Source of the DNA: Pithys albifrons albifrons
Lineage: Eukaryota > Chordata > Aves > Passeriformes > Thamnophilidae
Assembly: GCF_047495875.1 (NCBI RefSeq)
Contig: NC_092463.1
Span: forward strand, 7,334,622 to 7,398,621
Reading direction: 5' to 3'
DNA length: 64,000 nt
Made by a program: the position numbers and the translations under genes. The notes beneath the pieces are model-generated. The model saw only the letters and a list, made by a program, of their open reading frames with translations. It was not told the origin of the DNA and did no database searches. Positions 1 to 13,021 of the stretch are shown in pieces. The number at the start of each line of letters is the position of its first letter. Within the stretch, counting starts at the first letter, position 1.

Positions 1-361
1 GTTTAAATCTTTTTTTTTAAAGTGTTAGTTCTGTGTGTTAGTAAATTTCACCTGGTACTTCTGCATCGCATCCCTCATGTTTTGTGGGGAGGTTTAAAGG
101 GTCACAAATGAGCCTGTTCAATTTAATTGAATCACCATTTGTGAAGTCACCATCCCTGGAAGTGTTAAAAGAACATGTGGATATGGCACTTGAGGACATG
201 GTGGTGGTGCTGGGTTGACAGTTGGACTTAATGATCCTAAGGGTCATTAACCATTAACCAAGGGTCAGCCTTAACCATGCCATGATTCTAATCTGGTAGG
301 AAAGTGCTGCTTGACAAGGACAGCAAGAACACAGGCATAGCCTGATTTCCCTGCTCGAGCA

Positions 362-426
362 GAGAGGTTGGACCAGGTGACCCACTGTAGTCCCTTCCAA
401 CCTTATCCATTCTGTGATTCTGTGAA
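362..426 (+). mobile_element. CR1 LINE 3'-end fragment
   Basis: It reads GGTTGGACCAGGTGACC, then TCCCTTCCAACC, and ends in ATTCTGTGATTCTGTG. This is the typical 3' tail of CR1 with its short terminal repeat, in + orientation. Only the last 65 or so bases can be recognised. Confidence 0.8.
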
Positions 427-879
427 CCTGTAAGTTACTGATCCATAAAAAACTACTGTAAACCTTGAGGAAGGATAGATTAAAGGGAGCCTGTATTTTG
501 GGAGCTGTACATCAGCCCTTCTTTGTACAGCCCTGACTACACACCTGGGAAATGAACCCTTCTGCTTCCATTGCTTTCTGCTTCTTGTACACTCACTTGT
601 GCTTTATGGGCACACAATGGGGATGAAAATAAGCCACTGTTGGTAAACAAGTGAAAAAGGAGCATTGCTGCTTAGTCACCTTGAGTGGAGAGTGGAGATT
701 TCCTGAGCCTTGGCAATGAAATCAGATACCTGTGTGGGTGATAATGTTAATGGGAAAGAGTTAATGGGACTGGGAGGTGTTGGACCAGGAACATTCAAGG
801 GAAGCTGTGACATGAGCTGGCACATGTAAAGAGGCAGCAGCTTTACCACCTCCATGTTTTCGTAGCACAGAGAGAGTAT
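427..879. other. Intergenic, nothing recognised
   Basis: Unique-looking, moderately AT-rich sequence with no open frame or motif I can support. Bases 1-361 are the same. Confidence 0.6.
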
Positions 880-1016
880 TCACAGAATTTTCTGAGTTGC
901 AAGGGACCCACAAAGATCATCAAGTCCAACTCCTAAGTGAATGGTCCATATGGTGATTGAACCCACTACCCTTGGCATATACTAGCATGATGCTCCAACA
1001 AACTGAGCCAGCACAC
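880..1016 (-). mobile_element. tRNA-Ile-derived SINE with CR1-like tail (TguSINE1 type)
   Basis: Read on the minus strand, the head resembles tRNA-Ile. It has GCTGGCTCAGTTTGTTGGAG (A-box region), an anticodon region CTAGTAT and GTGGGTTCAATC (B-box region). It then runs into a CR1-type tail (GTTGGACTTGATGATC then TCCCTTGCAACTC). SINEs of this build are known from passerine birds and are thought to use CR1 enzymes. The copy is diverged at several tRNA positions, so it is old and inactive. Confidence 0.75.
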
Positions 1017-4000
1017 TCCTCATTTATGTTAGGCAGAGTGCAGTGTTGCTGTCTGTAAGTCTTAAGGTGGGTGTGCTTTGTCTGGGTGTCTGAAAAGAGA
1101 AAATAAATACATAAGAGTGTATGGTGAGTCTGTAATACTGATACTATTGCGGCCAAAGAGGCAATGCTGGAAATTGGTTTTCAGTCTCTGGATCTGGCAC
1201 TGGGGACTGGAAGGGAATACCAGCAGGCAGCCAAGTGCAGACGTGATTGCCTGTTCAATACACATCGCTGCTTCCACATAGTCCACTTTACTGAGCAAAC
1301 ACAGCTTGGGGCTGGCAGGGATTACTGTTTGTCCTCTTCCAGCTGCTGCAGCTTTGCTTTGTCTGTCAGTAGCTTTGCTGAGTTTCAATTTAGGGTCCCA
1401 ATAAAGCTTAAACAAAGCTCCAAACTGCGAAGTCAAACAAAGGAGAGAAAAAAAGATAATGAAATGTAATGGGTAAAATAGTGTTGTATGACTACAATGA
1501 CTTGGGATACCGGGACCTGCTCGTGAAGACAGTTTGCTTTAACTGAAGCTACCACAGTGGAAATAACTTCAGAAAAGCACTCCTGCTCTTCAGTGTTTCC
1601 GTGGGCATCTACAGTGTGGTGATGAGAGCATTCAGCATCCCTCGGCATCCAAGTCCTGCCACTCTCGCCCAGCCAGGCAGAGCCTTGTGGGGCCTGCAAG
1701 GCTCTGCAGCAGCTGAAAGGGATACTGTGAGACACAAGACCCTTTATTTGGGGAGAAGCTTTATTGTCTCTTTGATACACTCCCAGAGCAGAAAACATGA
1801 GTCAAGTATTTACCTTGAGATTTAGGCTGAGCACTACAGCAATCCTGAACAATAGAGTTCTCTATTAGCGTTAGGTTTTAATTAATAAACCTAAACTGAG
1901 GAATGCTTTAGCTCTCTCTGTAACTTAACTCATTGTTTAAGGTCTTGATTAAATTTTTTCTTTGTCACAAAGCAGGGTGTATTTTGTACATTTTCTTTGC
2001 AGCCATAGAAATTCCTTAATTCCTAAATTCCTTAATTTTAAGGAATTTCCTCAAGTCAATGAAAAGTAGACATTCTTTTCTACATATTCCCTGAGAATAT
2101 GCCCTGCTTGATTACAGGGCTTATAACTCAAGACTGGAAAACCAGAGTTTTCACAGGTTTCACATCCATTTGTTGGCCCAGACAGCCCTGCCAATACTGC
2201 CTTGCTGCCCTTCTCCTGGGGAAGCCCCTGGAAGCCACTTCTGCCCCATGTTTCCTGTAGGAAAGTTAGCTCTTGAAGGAATTTAACCTTTACAGTCTAA
2301 AGGCTTTGTCCTGACATGCAATAGCGTTTTCCAAACAGGATACTTATGAATGGACCTCGTCTGAGTTAAGAAAGCAAAATAAACCTTAAATGAACAGCTC
2401 TCTCCTGTTTTTTCAGCCTGTCTTTGCTGGCTCTAGAGGTAGCAGGATTTCCTTGTAGCCAACCATGGGCTCTCTCACCTTGGTCTCACAGTCGTGTCTA
2501 AGCCATGGGAGGCTTATCATTCCCTTCCATATCTTCTTATCAATCAGGACTGTAAAACTGGCTATTGCCTTCCCAGATTTCTAGGGAAACACCTCCTCTT
2601 TTAACTTCTCTTCTATTCCAATTTGTTGGCAAGTTGTCCTTTAAAAGCACAGAGAGGCAGGAACTACATGCATAAAAATTCTGATTTTTCAGGTTTTCAC
2701 AGTTATTGTCAGATATGATGGCAGAGGAGCAGTATCCAGCATGTTCCTCTGTTCAGAGTATATGTAAGCATTCAGCATTAATCTCTGTAGTACAAAATGG
2801 GTAAAAACACAGAGTTAAGCTCAACAGCGACATCCTTTCCTTCTGCTCTTTTAACCCTTCAGTTTTAAGCCTGGAATAAGAAGATTTGATTCTGTGATGT
2901 TTAAAACAGAGTGAAAAACAGCAGGGCTGGTCTCAGTGCCGGCTATCAGCTCTCCCTCAGGAACTCGGGGTCACATAATAGTTACAGATCATTGGGACAG
3001 ACTTTCAAAATTATTATTGTGGTGCCTTTCTCACCACTAGCAACAGCAGTGGCAATTCCCTCTTGGAAAAATCCCTCCCAAATATTCGTTGCCTGCTGCC
3101 CAAGTAACCCAATTTCCCACTAGATGTCAGCGTTGCTTCTGCGAATCACCGGGGGTTGATGAAAAGCCTTGATTTAATGAGGGTCCCTCATTTAGCCAGG
3201 CCTACAGTGGGCTGATGGAGACCCCCCCTTGCCAGCTGGCACCTGGACCAAACGCCTTCTGGAGGAGATTTGCACTCAAACGCTTTTGGCATCATAAGGA
3301 GAATCTGTCCTGCCAATGGGAGCCCACCTACCACCCCAGCACCTGGTGCTGCCCTCCAAACAACCACTGAGGTCACTGGAGCTGTCTGATTGTGTTTACT
3401 CTGTCAGAAATGAGGCTGTTTATCATTAAATATGACCCACAGCAGTCTCAGTGGTGATGCCGATGTCCCCACAAGGTGCTCTGTCAGGTCAGAGGGTCCA
3501 GCAGCCAGAGCTGGCATGAGCCTTGGACGAGAGCCTGACCTGCAGGGGCAGGGAGAGTATTTATTTCCAGTTTATTCAGCTACCTGGCTACGGACAGCTC
3601 AAGAAACTAATTGACAACTGAAAAAGCAGGAAAATTTGTTTTCTTCCTTTTAGCTACAAAAGGAAGACTGCTGAAGATGAGAGCTGGCACTTCTGACATC
3701 TTGAAATCCAGAAAAAATCCTTCCAAATCCAATTACAGAAAATGCTTATTTAATGAATCAGTTAATTTTTTTTTCTTCAAATGTAAGTTCTGTGTAATTT
3801 TCTGTAGGTATTCAGGACAGATATTATATAGGGTAAAATTAAATTTTAGAGCACTTGTTTACTTACTTTAATCACAACCCAATCTCCATCCATCCTGACA
3901 TAAGTGAAAAATAATCCTGTTTTAAAAAGGTGTTATTCATGATTTCTAATAGTTTTATTAAAATACAATTAGGAATCTGAATAAATGCATATAAAATACA

Positions 4001-5140
4001 GACTCACTTGAATAAGTAAAAGCCACAGGTGTCCTCATGGTTAGTCACATCCAATTCCAACAGTCATTAAACTTAATCTTTCTTTAAAAATTGGAATAAC
4101 TGTGGAGAACCATAGTAAAAAGAAATTTAAAATATCAGATAGATCTTTTTAAATTAAGATTTCCTGATTGTTGAACTTTGTCACTGTTAAAATTCATCAT
4201 TTCAATCCATGCCTTGAATGTACAGTTAATCACCTCTTCTAAATACAAAGCACAGGAGGAGATTACCCTTCTGCAGCTACATCTCTGGATTCAGCTTTTT
4301 CATTACATTATAATTATAATGGATCTTCAAAGTTGTCATGAAAATAAAAGATTAGTAGCACTGAAAATGAAAGTTTAATGGAATGAACTAAACATAAGTT
4401 ATGAGCAACCTCATCTCTGGCCTCTTACCCATTCCCATTTCATTTTTGGACTTGTCTGAAGTGAATAAAGAGCACGGAGCCAAACTACACAGTGAACTTT
4501 GTTATTAAAACAGCATGGAGTAATACTTTGAACTTGAGAGATATTTACATTTTGTTTTGGTCCATGGTGGCAGTGGAATAACAGCACCTCTGTGTCATAC
4601 AGGGCCTGCTTGGGGACGCATCTGGCACTTGAAGAAGAGTTGCTTCATTCCTCCAGCAAGCACATGCTCTCCCACACCCACCTCGCCTTCCTTTGCACTA
4701 GCAGGGATTGAGTTTTGTCCTAAAAGATGTGTTCCTTTATACTGTCTGCTCATGCACATCTGCCTGCAGCTTGTTTTGCCTTGCCTGAAGAGACCTTGAC
4801 CAGGCTCTTTGTTGCAGGTTGGTGAAACATCTGGAGCCCTGTGCTGCATCTTGCTGCAGGAGGGTGTGCTGGGACAGTTCACTGCACAGCAGTGGGAGCA
4901 GCAGTTTCTGCCTTCTGCTGGCACTGCAGCTCCTGCTGTGCTCTGAGGCTGCTGCAAGGTCCTGCTGGAGGGGCGTCTTTGGGGCACAGCTCTGTGCATC
5001 AAACTGCCAACACATCAGTTCCCCTGATCCCTCATGTCAGTGCTCCCAGGCACAGTGTGCCAGGGCGCTCAACCAGCCCAGCCTGAAGCTATTTTTATTT
5101 CTTGCAATGAGCTGTTGGTTGCTTCAGGTCCCTGAAGGAC
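1017..5140. other. Intergenic, nothing recognised
   Basis: About 4.1 kb without supportable genes. Open frames here are short, overlap one another on both strands and lack domains. The tract at 3700-4380 is strongly AT-rich. I see no clear repeat family, though diverged ones could hide here. Confidence 0.55.
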
Positions 5141-5302
5141 AAGATGGCTGTGTGGTCAGTGGGTGCCAGTGCCAGCACCACAGTCCTGCCCAGCCACAGA
5201 TGCAGTGGGGAGGGAACAGGGAAGATGGCTGCATGGTCAGTGGGTGCCAGTGCCAGCACCACAGTCCTGCCCAGCCACATGTGCAATGGGGAGGGAACAG
5301 GG
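5141..5302. repeat. Two tandem copies of an 81-base unit
   Basis: Copies at 5141-5221 and 5222-5302 both start AAGATGGCTG and share the long core GGTCAGTGGGTGCCAGTGCC. They differ at only a few positions. 81 is a multiple of three, so open frames pass through both copies and look repeated, but no known protein is evident. Confidence 0.9.
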
Positions 5303-5478
5303 ACAGCCCCTCAGGGGCTGGGGAAGGTGAATTGGGCTCAGCCACATCACAAACCCACACACTTCAACCATACTCCCTTCGCATTGCATCTAGTGGTGAC
5401 ATGCCCATGACTGAGTTTGTTCAGTAAGCTGACCTGATTCATCAGAAGCATCACAGAAAGTACCCCCATAGAAGAGAA

Positions 5479-5712
5479 GAACAGAATAGAATCTTTCAGT
5501 TGGAAGGGACCTACATCAAACATCTCATCCAACTGCCTGACACTTTGGGGCTGACCAAAAGTTACAGCATGTTGTTAAGGGCATTGTCCAAATGCTTCTT
5601 ACACACTGACAGGCTTAGGTCCTCAATCACCTCTCTAGGAAGCCTGTTTCAATGTTTGACCACACTTGCTGTAAAGAAAGGCTTCCTAATTTTCTGTTGG
5701 ATCTGATAGTTG
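5479..5712 (-). mobile_element. CR1 LINE fragment, minus strand
   Basis: It starts with AGAATAGAATCTTTCAGTTGG then AAGGGACC, the reverse complement of a CR1 3' end, and continues through the CR1-type block with GACCACACTTGCTGTAAAG. It covers about 230 bases of the 3' end. The far limit is approximate. Confidence 0.8.
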
Positions 5713-8700
5713 AGCTGACTTACTCTGGTGACCTCTCATCACTAAACCTGGTGCTGGACAGAAGGAGAGGGCACAGCTGGGGTAGCTCAGGATGGGATCA
5801 GCCTACCATGACAGCTCCACTTAGGTCAGCTCAAACAAAATGCTGGGCTCCTGCTCACCCATGTGGGTGCCAGAGGCTGCAGCCTGTGCCCTTCCTGCTC
5901 TCCCCTTCTCTGATCCATCAACCATGGCTCCCTGCACTGGCTCCAACCAGCCAACTGAAAACTGACTACATGCCTTTTTGCAGGCCATGCTGCAGCTGCA
6001 TCAGATCATTTAATCTGAGATTTATGGCCCCCACAAGTGCCAGTCCAGTGGGGAAGAGATGTGAAGGCCACCTGGCTAGAGGTGGTGGGGGACAGAAACG
6101 TCTCTTGGAGCAGCAGCGATGTCTTGCATCATCCACTCTCCACCCAAGCCCTGGGCCTGCCAGGACTTCATTGCTCTTCACACCCACATTTCCCGCCTCT
6201 TTGGCCTTGTCCTCACCTGTATGAGTGCTCTGCTGGGGAATCCTCTGTTCCAGTCTTCCTGTGGGTGCTCACTGGGACCATCTTGCTCCCTGCCTGACAA
6301 AACCTGAGGAGGCTCAAGCATCAGTTTGGCCAACTTAGGCTTGAATAGGTCCAATCTCTGCCTGCCTCCATCAGGAATAAGTTCCTGCAGAGGTACCCAC
6401 AATGACTCCATTACCTCTAACATCTCTAGGGCTGTGTGCAGGCTCTCCTTATCCTTTTTTCTGCTGGTGGCAGCGATATGTCCCTTTGCCACAAGACAGT
6501 CCTGGATTTTATGCACTGCAAACCTGAATAATAACAACTCCCAGAAGAACTGCAACCATCACAAAATTCCTGCTGTGCCTGCAAGGTGTGCTCACTTGAC
6601 CTTGCTTTTTCCAACTCAAGCAGTGTATGAGACATGATAATGTATTGCACTAGCCTATGAATCACTGACTATTCTCCAGAAATTAAAATTTGGAATAAGC
6701 TTTTAGTTTATTTCTACAGAATAAGGGCTAGGGATTCACTGTACGGCAACCAGATGTCCAGCACCTTCCTCTGGTGCTCAAAGCTGGAGGGAATAGCTTG
6801 ACTGCTTGCTGCACCCAGAGACCCTCTCTTGGTAGTATTTATCAGACTAAGAGATCTTGGACTTGCACAGGACAAGCACATGCCAAGAGCAATTTAGGAG
6901 TAATAACGAGAGGACAGGGAGGACAAACGGTTATCACTGCCCTCCAAGGCTGAGGAAGCCCAAATCCAGCAGTAGGAGGTGTGACTGGCTGCCTCTGAGC
7001 AGGGCTTGTCTTCAGGGCTGGCAGCCAGGGCAGTGGGTGAGCTCACCCTGACAGGTGAGGGGATGGAAAGTTGCAAGGCTGTGGAGAGGGTTGTGGGGTC
7101 CCACCTGTGGTGCCCTGCAGGGGCTGGGGGGGATAACAGGTTAATCTGATGATTTAACCCCAGCTTTGTGCCGGTACTGGCTCTTCCTCTTGTCATTTTC
7201 CTTCCCTTTCTTTGAGATGTGAGGGTGACTGCTGATGTTTGGCTAAACACAAAGAACATGTTTGTTTTTCCCACTGCAAATTGCAAGCAAGGTATTGCTC
7301 TGTGGTCAGCCCCAGGCAGCGGATGAGCAAGCAAACCTGTGACTGGCACTGATGCTTGGCTGGTGGCTCCCTGCACGGAATGGGATTGTTGGTCCACGTG
7401 CTTCTGTTGAGCAGAAGGTCTCCCAGTGCCTGACACCAGGGCCTTGATGGCCAAAAATAGCTGGGCCTGTCACAGGAAGGACGATACCTCTGGGAGGCTG
7501 AGGCCACACTTCAAGGGATTGTCTGTCACGCAGATAAGAAACACAGCAGTGTCTCATTTCACATGCATTTCCCTTGGTTTTGGGAAAACTGTTTACAAAT
7601 AAATATCAAATTGTTTGCTCAGGAGAAGAGGACTTGGCTAAAAACCTGCACAAGTGTTTGGGAACTCCAGATCCTCATGGTGGGTTTAAGGGAGAGGATG
7701 TGTCCACTAACTCTGCTATTAAAATAGACCAGTGTGTAAATGACAGAGCAATTTACGGACTCCAGGCAATGCAGGACAGCAAAGCCTCTGAAAATATGGG
7801 AGCTCTCCCCACACAAATTACAACAGATGACAGTTGACTAAATATATCTGCATGCCAAAACAACCACCACTACGTACCAAAACAAGAGGTCACTGCAGTC
7901 TGTCTTTATGCCCCACTTTTGCTTCTGGTCTGCAAGAGGCTTTCACCAGGAGGACTGAGATGTGAAGCAGAGAGGTTGAGTGCATGTCTGTGAGTGTCTG
8001 CCAGGGAGATGGATTCCCATTTTGGCAAATGCTATCAACTGTGCCTTCGAAGGTCGGTGCAGTATCTCATTATAGTCCCTACCTATCCCCTGTGACCAAA
8101 AAGTCACAGTCACTCAGAGAATCTTACACTGAAGACAACTTTACATGGGTAAGGACTGAATGAAAGAGACTTTCAAGCTGGAGACTGGGATAAATAATAA
8201 AGGTAATGAAAAATTAATTGTATCTCCTGCCGCGAAGTATATTTTAAATATCATCTGCTTTTCAGGCTTGTGCATAAATACACATAATTCTGCATCTTTA
8301 ATTGAAATATGCATTCATCTTGGCTGTTTTTCTGCTGACTGCTCAACGGAGTTACACTGTGAATAATCATGACAATTATTTAGTGGTATTGAAATCCTGC
8401 TAAGAGGTCTGAACCATGCTCTGAGATTATAGAAACATGGAACCAAAATATATTCCCAGCCTAAGAGCTGAAATCCAATAATAAATTTTATAGTAAAAAA
8501 CCTCTTTCAAAAAAAACCCCCTTTTGTATGAATATCAGCCTATGGAAGTGGGGGATCTACATCAAACTGAAAATTTTAGAAACCATAAATATAAAATTCC
8601 CTTGGTGCTCCTTGCAAATCTCAGGCAACTGAGTCATCAGTGAAGGAATAATCATTTTCATGGGATTCCTACATAACCCCCTGTGTAGGTCTCATCCCAA

Positions 8701-11700
8701 GTGAGTGCTGTACATGGAACAGGGCAGTATCGAGGCAGGCTCCTGTTTGCCTGAGCTTTAATCCCCTTGCAGGCAAAATCCTGAACTTGAATGCATGGCA
8801 AATTGCTGTTGATAATCTTATTTTGAGGGAAAAAATTATGTACTGTAACCAGCATCTGTCAAGGTAAAGGCTTTTAGCTTCTGACTTAGAAGAAACCTTG
8901 TATGCGTATCTGCTTTGCTGGCTGGTAAAGTTTCTGGAATTACATTTTTTCCCTTCAAAATCCTGAAGACAACAATAGCAGCCTGAATTCCCCTTTTCTG
9001 TGTTATGTATCACGGCACAGTGGCAGCAGGGCAGGAGACATTTCATAGGCCATAAAACCAGAATGGGCTTAATCCTCTTCTCACAGTAGATTTACATTTG
9101 TGTGACTGTTAGTAAAGTTGGCAGTAAAGATGTTGACAGAGCTGAGGGCTGGCTGGGGCCCAAGGGCACTGACTTTTAAAGGTGGCAATTGGGATTACTA
9201 AATCCTGCTTCCAAAGAAGCCTTAGCCCCACTTCCTACCCTCGAGAGCTTTTTTGTTCTCCACTGAATCATGGCTGAAAATGGGCTGTAGCCACCCAAGA
9301 CACATCAGGGTTGCAGGGGAAGCAAAGGCAAAGCAAAATGCTGCTGCCTGAGAGCTGCTCAAGGGAGCCTTATCCTGATGAAGGAGGGGTGAGAAGGGTC
9401 ATATGGTTTCTGCAGTCCTCAGTCCAGGTGTGTCCTAGAACTATCAATACCTGCAACTACAGAGAAAGGGTTTTTCACTTAGTTTCCTTTTCATCTTGGA
9501 GATGGCAAGGGAGGGAAAAGCTGTCAAGAGATTAAAACAGTCACTGTTCAAAGTGAAACTATTGCAGGTCTTGTCTGAGCCTCAGAGAAAGGGCTTCAGG
9601 GGTGAGAGGAGGCCAGCAAAAGAAAAATGCATAAACCCTTAGGTACCTTCTGCTGGCCAGTTTTGCTTTACAAGCACCTGGGCTTACAGATGGCCTGTTA
9701 GAGCTATTTTACAAGGAAGCTGCTTGCCCAGCAGCTGTTATTTCCTTGTAGGTCCTGCAAGCTCCCTAATCCAGACCTGGCATTTGACCTCTACACTGTG
9801 TTTCTTCAGCTTCTGCTATGGGCAGCTGAACACAGTGTTTCTTGGCAGTTTCCTCTCACACAGCTTCCAAGAAATGGAACCGAAAGTGAGATGCCAAACT
9901 GCTGGTAGGATACAGTGTGTTTGGGAGGCACCAGCCAGCCTTGGACCATGAGGGTAAAGCTGACAGGACTGGTGGGGTCTCGACTGAAGGCTTGTTACTG
10001 TGCTCCGACAAACACACTGTGGCACAAGGGCTGCAGCAGCAACAGGCCAAGCATGAAAGAGGTAATGGTTTGTATTAGACTGACTGATGTAAGTAAAAAA
10101 AGTGGATAAACATTTAGGGTTAAGATAAGCCCAAAATCTTGCCTGAGTTTACTCATGAAATTTGGTCAAGGTTTTAGGGGTTCCTAAAGGTCTGTAAGAC
10201 CTTGACCTGATCTTATCTGGAGTCTGACAGATTCCTAAAACACCATCTGCTAAGCCCAGTAAGTCCATCAGTAATAGAAGGCTTCAAGTGGGATCCAAAA
10301 GGGCTTTTCAGTACTTGAAGCAGGACTTGGACAGGTCAGAGGTACCTCAGTAAAAATCTGTCCTCCAAGAGACTCCACTCAGCTGGTATTGAGGGCTGGG
10401 GGTGCTCACCTTTGGATTTTGATTTTCATGGTAGAACCTGAAGTTGTGTTTCTTTGTGTAACAAACCCTCCTACCCTGTAACTGAGAAGCTGGTGTGCTT
10501 TGGGAGATGTGAACATGCAGAGTGGAAACCTTCATTCATGCACAGAGCCTGCATTATTAGTGGAGCAAAATGAGCCCTGCTCAGTTCAGATGGCAGGTGC
10601 CTCTCCTCAGGAGACTAACCTGGGATGTGCCTCTGCTCTGAAAAAGTTGAGAGTTCACACCAAACTGTATGTTCAAGATTGCTTACCATGAGACATCCAC
10701 CCCCTTGAAACACCTCCCTCATGCTACAGTGTATAGGAAGATGTAAGTGCATGGTGCCAGATCCTGGAGGCTGCTATGAGGTTCAGGTATTGCTTTCTAA
10801 GTGTAGAAATCTTCAGTTGGTCCTGTTTTTAGCCAGGAACCACAATCCACAGGCAAAATCAGGGAAAACGAGAAAACTGAAGAAAAACTGAGGATATCTC
10901 CTTTGAGAAGTGTAGATTTACTAATTATGGACCTATTCCAGGAGATTTCCTACAGATTTGCTGTGACTTCAGTGTTATTAACCTATTTTTCTCTTTTGGA
11001 GCTGTGCTTCTCAGTCCTTAAGCTTGTGACCTAACAAAGCATTTAAGCATGTGCAACTTTAACCATTGAAGTGTTTCCACTGGGTTCAGCAGAACCACTC
11101 GGGTGTTGGAGGCAGCACTGGAGCCTCACCATCCGCTGGAGCCGCCTTACACATCGGGGACAGTGTCAGACACAGTGCTCAGATTGAATGGGTGGGGGAA
11201 GAGCAAGCATTTCTAACATGATTACAGTCAGATTTCCTTTTATGTTCTGCAGAGGAAAATAGTATGCAAATGCTCCATGTGCCTACACAGATTCAAAATT
11301 CCTTTCCTTTTTTTGTCATAATTATGGCAAACAAGTTGCCCACGATTGCTGAAGGGAAACTGTTCCTGAGGTACTGGGCCACAGGCATTTTTGAGGGGTA
11401 TAGTGGATTCAGGCAGACCCCTGTTTGCCTGCTTCTGGCTACACTTTCCGTCTCCAGCCCTCTTCCTCCAGTTGAACCTCAGTGGAGATGAGGTGAAGTG
11501 TGTCTGGGCACTGAGCCAGAATAAAAATAACTGAGGTGGGGGGTGCTGTTTTTTTAAGCAGTTTCCTGGTCTGTTTGACAACACAACAGCACAAAGAGCT
11601 GCACCAGCACAGCGGAGCGAGAATAACCTGACTGGTCCATCAAAGTGGTCCCACCAAAAATGATGTCTGCAAAATGCAGCCATTTTTCCTTGGTGTTGCT

Positions 11701-12335
11701 GCACCAGCAGGGTGGAAGGTCCTTTGGGAAGTCCAAAGGTGAGTTTCTACTCTCACCCCTTCCTCCCTTTTCTCAAATCTTCTGTCTAGTGCAAGGGATG
11801 GGGTAAGCAGAGAGCAGCTGGGCACAGAGACGGATGTTTCTGGCACAGGCCTGTTCCCAGCTCCAACTTGTGCTGTGCCTTCCTGTCTCTGTGCTGGATC
11901 CTGCTGCCCCCTCTGTCATGCTGACATATCTCTTTGTGTGTCCACATCGCAATCAAATCCAGATCAATCCAAAGTATTCTTCTTCTGGGCTCACTTTGAT
12001 CTGGTTCCCAGCTCCAGATCCAGCGCACACACTGTGCCAGCATGGCACAGGGGATTGCACACCGCAGCAAGGGGAGGGTCAACAGGCCAAACATTTGTTC
12101 TGACAGACTACAGAGCAAACATAACTTGGAGTATCCAAACAAAATTAGTTTACACAGCCATCCCTATCCTTCAGAGTTAACACTTTATCCAGCTTGGGTA
12201 TTACCAAACAGGTTATATTTCTTTAAAAAAGAACCTATGCAGCAGTGGGGGGAAATGTTAGGACTTAGTCAACAAGAGAGGAGATTTACTTCATGAAATA
12301 GATAGCAGCTAACAAGTAAGCTTTAAGCTCTAAGC
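5713..12335. other. Intergenic, nothing recognised
   Basis: About 6.6 kb. The longest open frames (minus strand near 6178-6555, 6894-7454 and 11240-11704) have no recognisable domains, no consistent start context and no splice partners. I do not call genes. Part of this could be old retroelement sequence that I cannot identify by eye. Confidence 0.5.
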
Positions 12336-12363
12336 TTTCTAACACATGTCCATGTGTTAGAAA
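12336..12363. repeat. Perfect 13-base inverted repeat with 2-base loop
   Basis: Arms TTTCTAACACATG and CATGTGTTAGAAA are exact reverse complements separated by TC. It sits at the left edge of the LTR-like element. The right arm contains the TGTTAG that may be the LTR start. Confidence 0.9.
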
Positions 12364-12855
12364 AAACCAAATTAAAGTTTAAGGCTCTCAGACCTGGGGG
12401 AGGAATTATGGCTTGGGATGTACCATTGACAATGAACACGAAAGAATGCAGAATTTATGGCCAACCAGGACATCTGGCATGAGTCCCAAGATAAGGATGA
12501 AACTAATAAAACCAGCTCAGTAATTGTGCAGAAATCAGCTCCAAGTGAGTATAAGGTAATTCTGGGAGGGGGATCTGTGACATCAATCCACAGACCAGCA
12601 ACCCAAGAAACCCACTCCGACCCAAAAGAAGAGAGAAACTGAGCATGTGGACTAATTAGCATGAGAAGGGAGAGGATCATTAACCAATAGAAGACTAACA
12701 AATAATATGTAACTTGTAACCAATGAACACTAATTCCTTTGTTTACCAAAATGTATTAATAGTGAAAACACTTGATAACTGATGTACATGTTTTGTGGAG
12801 TAATCACCATGTACGTCAACATTGAATAAAGTATTGTCACATTTGTAACCTAACA
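12355..12855 (+). mobile_element. Probable solo LTR of an endogenous retrovirus, about 0.5 kb
   Basis: It begins TGTTAG and ends CTAACA, the short inverted ends typical of LTRs. A polyadenylation signal (AATAAA at about 12825) lies about 30 bases before the right end. No gag, pol or env reading frames flank it, so it would be a solo or relic LTR. I see no matching target-site duplication at these limits, so the borders may be wrong. The 160 bases after it might be leader or unrelated sequence. Confidence 0.5.
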
Positions 12856-13021
12856 AACTGGTTAGAGAGTTTATTTCCTGTTTTTTGCTGACCTGGGGTG
12901 GGACTTGGGACATCTGATCTCCCTCCAGTGCTGAAATCTAGACACACAAATTCTGCGTTATAGAAGGGATGTCCTACCATGAAGTTCATGCTGCTCATCC
13001 ATGTGGGACCTACAATGCAAG

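Noticed and set aside
959..1012. Possible tRNA-Ile gene on the minus strand
   Set aside because: Only the 5' two-thirds of a tRNA is present, the arms are mutated and the sequence continues into a CR1 tail, so it is a SINE head, not a functional tRNA.
4819..5427. 202-codon + strand open frame containing an internal repeat
   Set aside because: The repetition comes from the 81-base DNA duplication, all frames on both strands stay open there, and Cys/Ser-rich low-complexity sequence without domains is not convincing.
6178..6665. Open frames on the minus strand with a fairly normal amino-acid mix (125 and 79 codons)
   Set aside because: The residues look protein-like and could be a decayed retroelement or pseudogene, but no motif was recognised and the two frames do not join cleanly. 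Left as unidentified.
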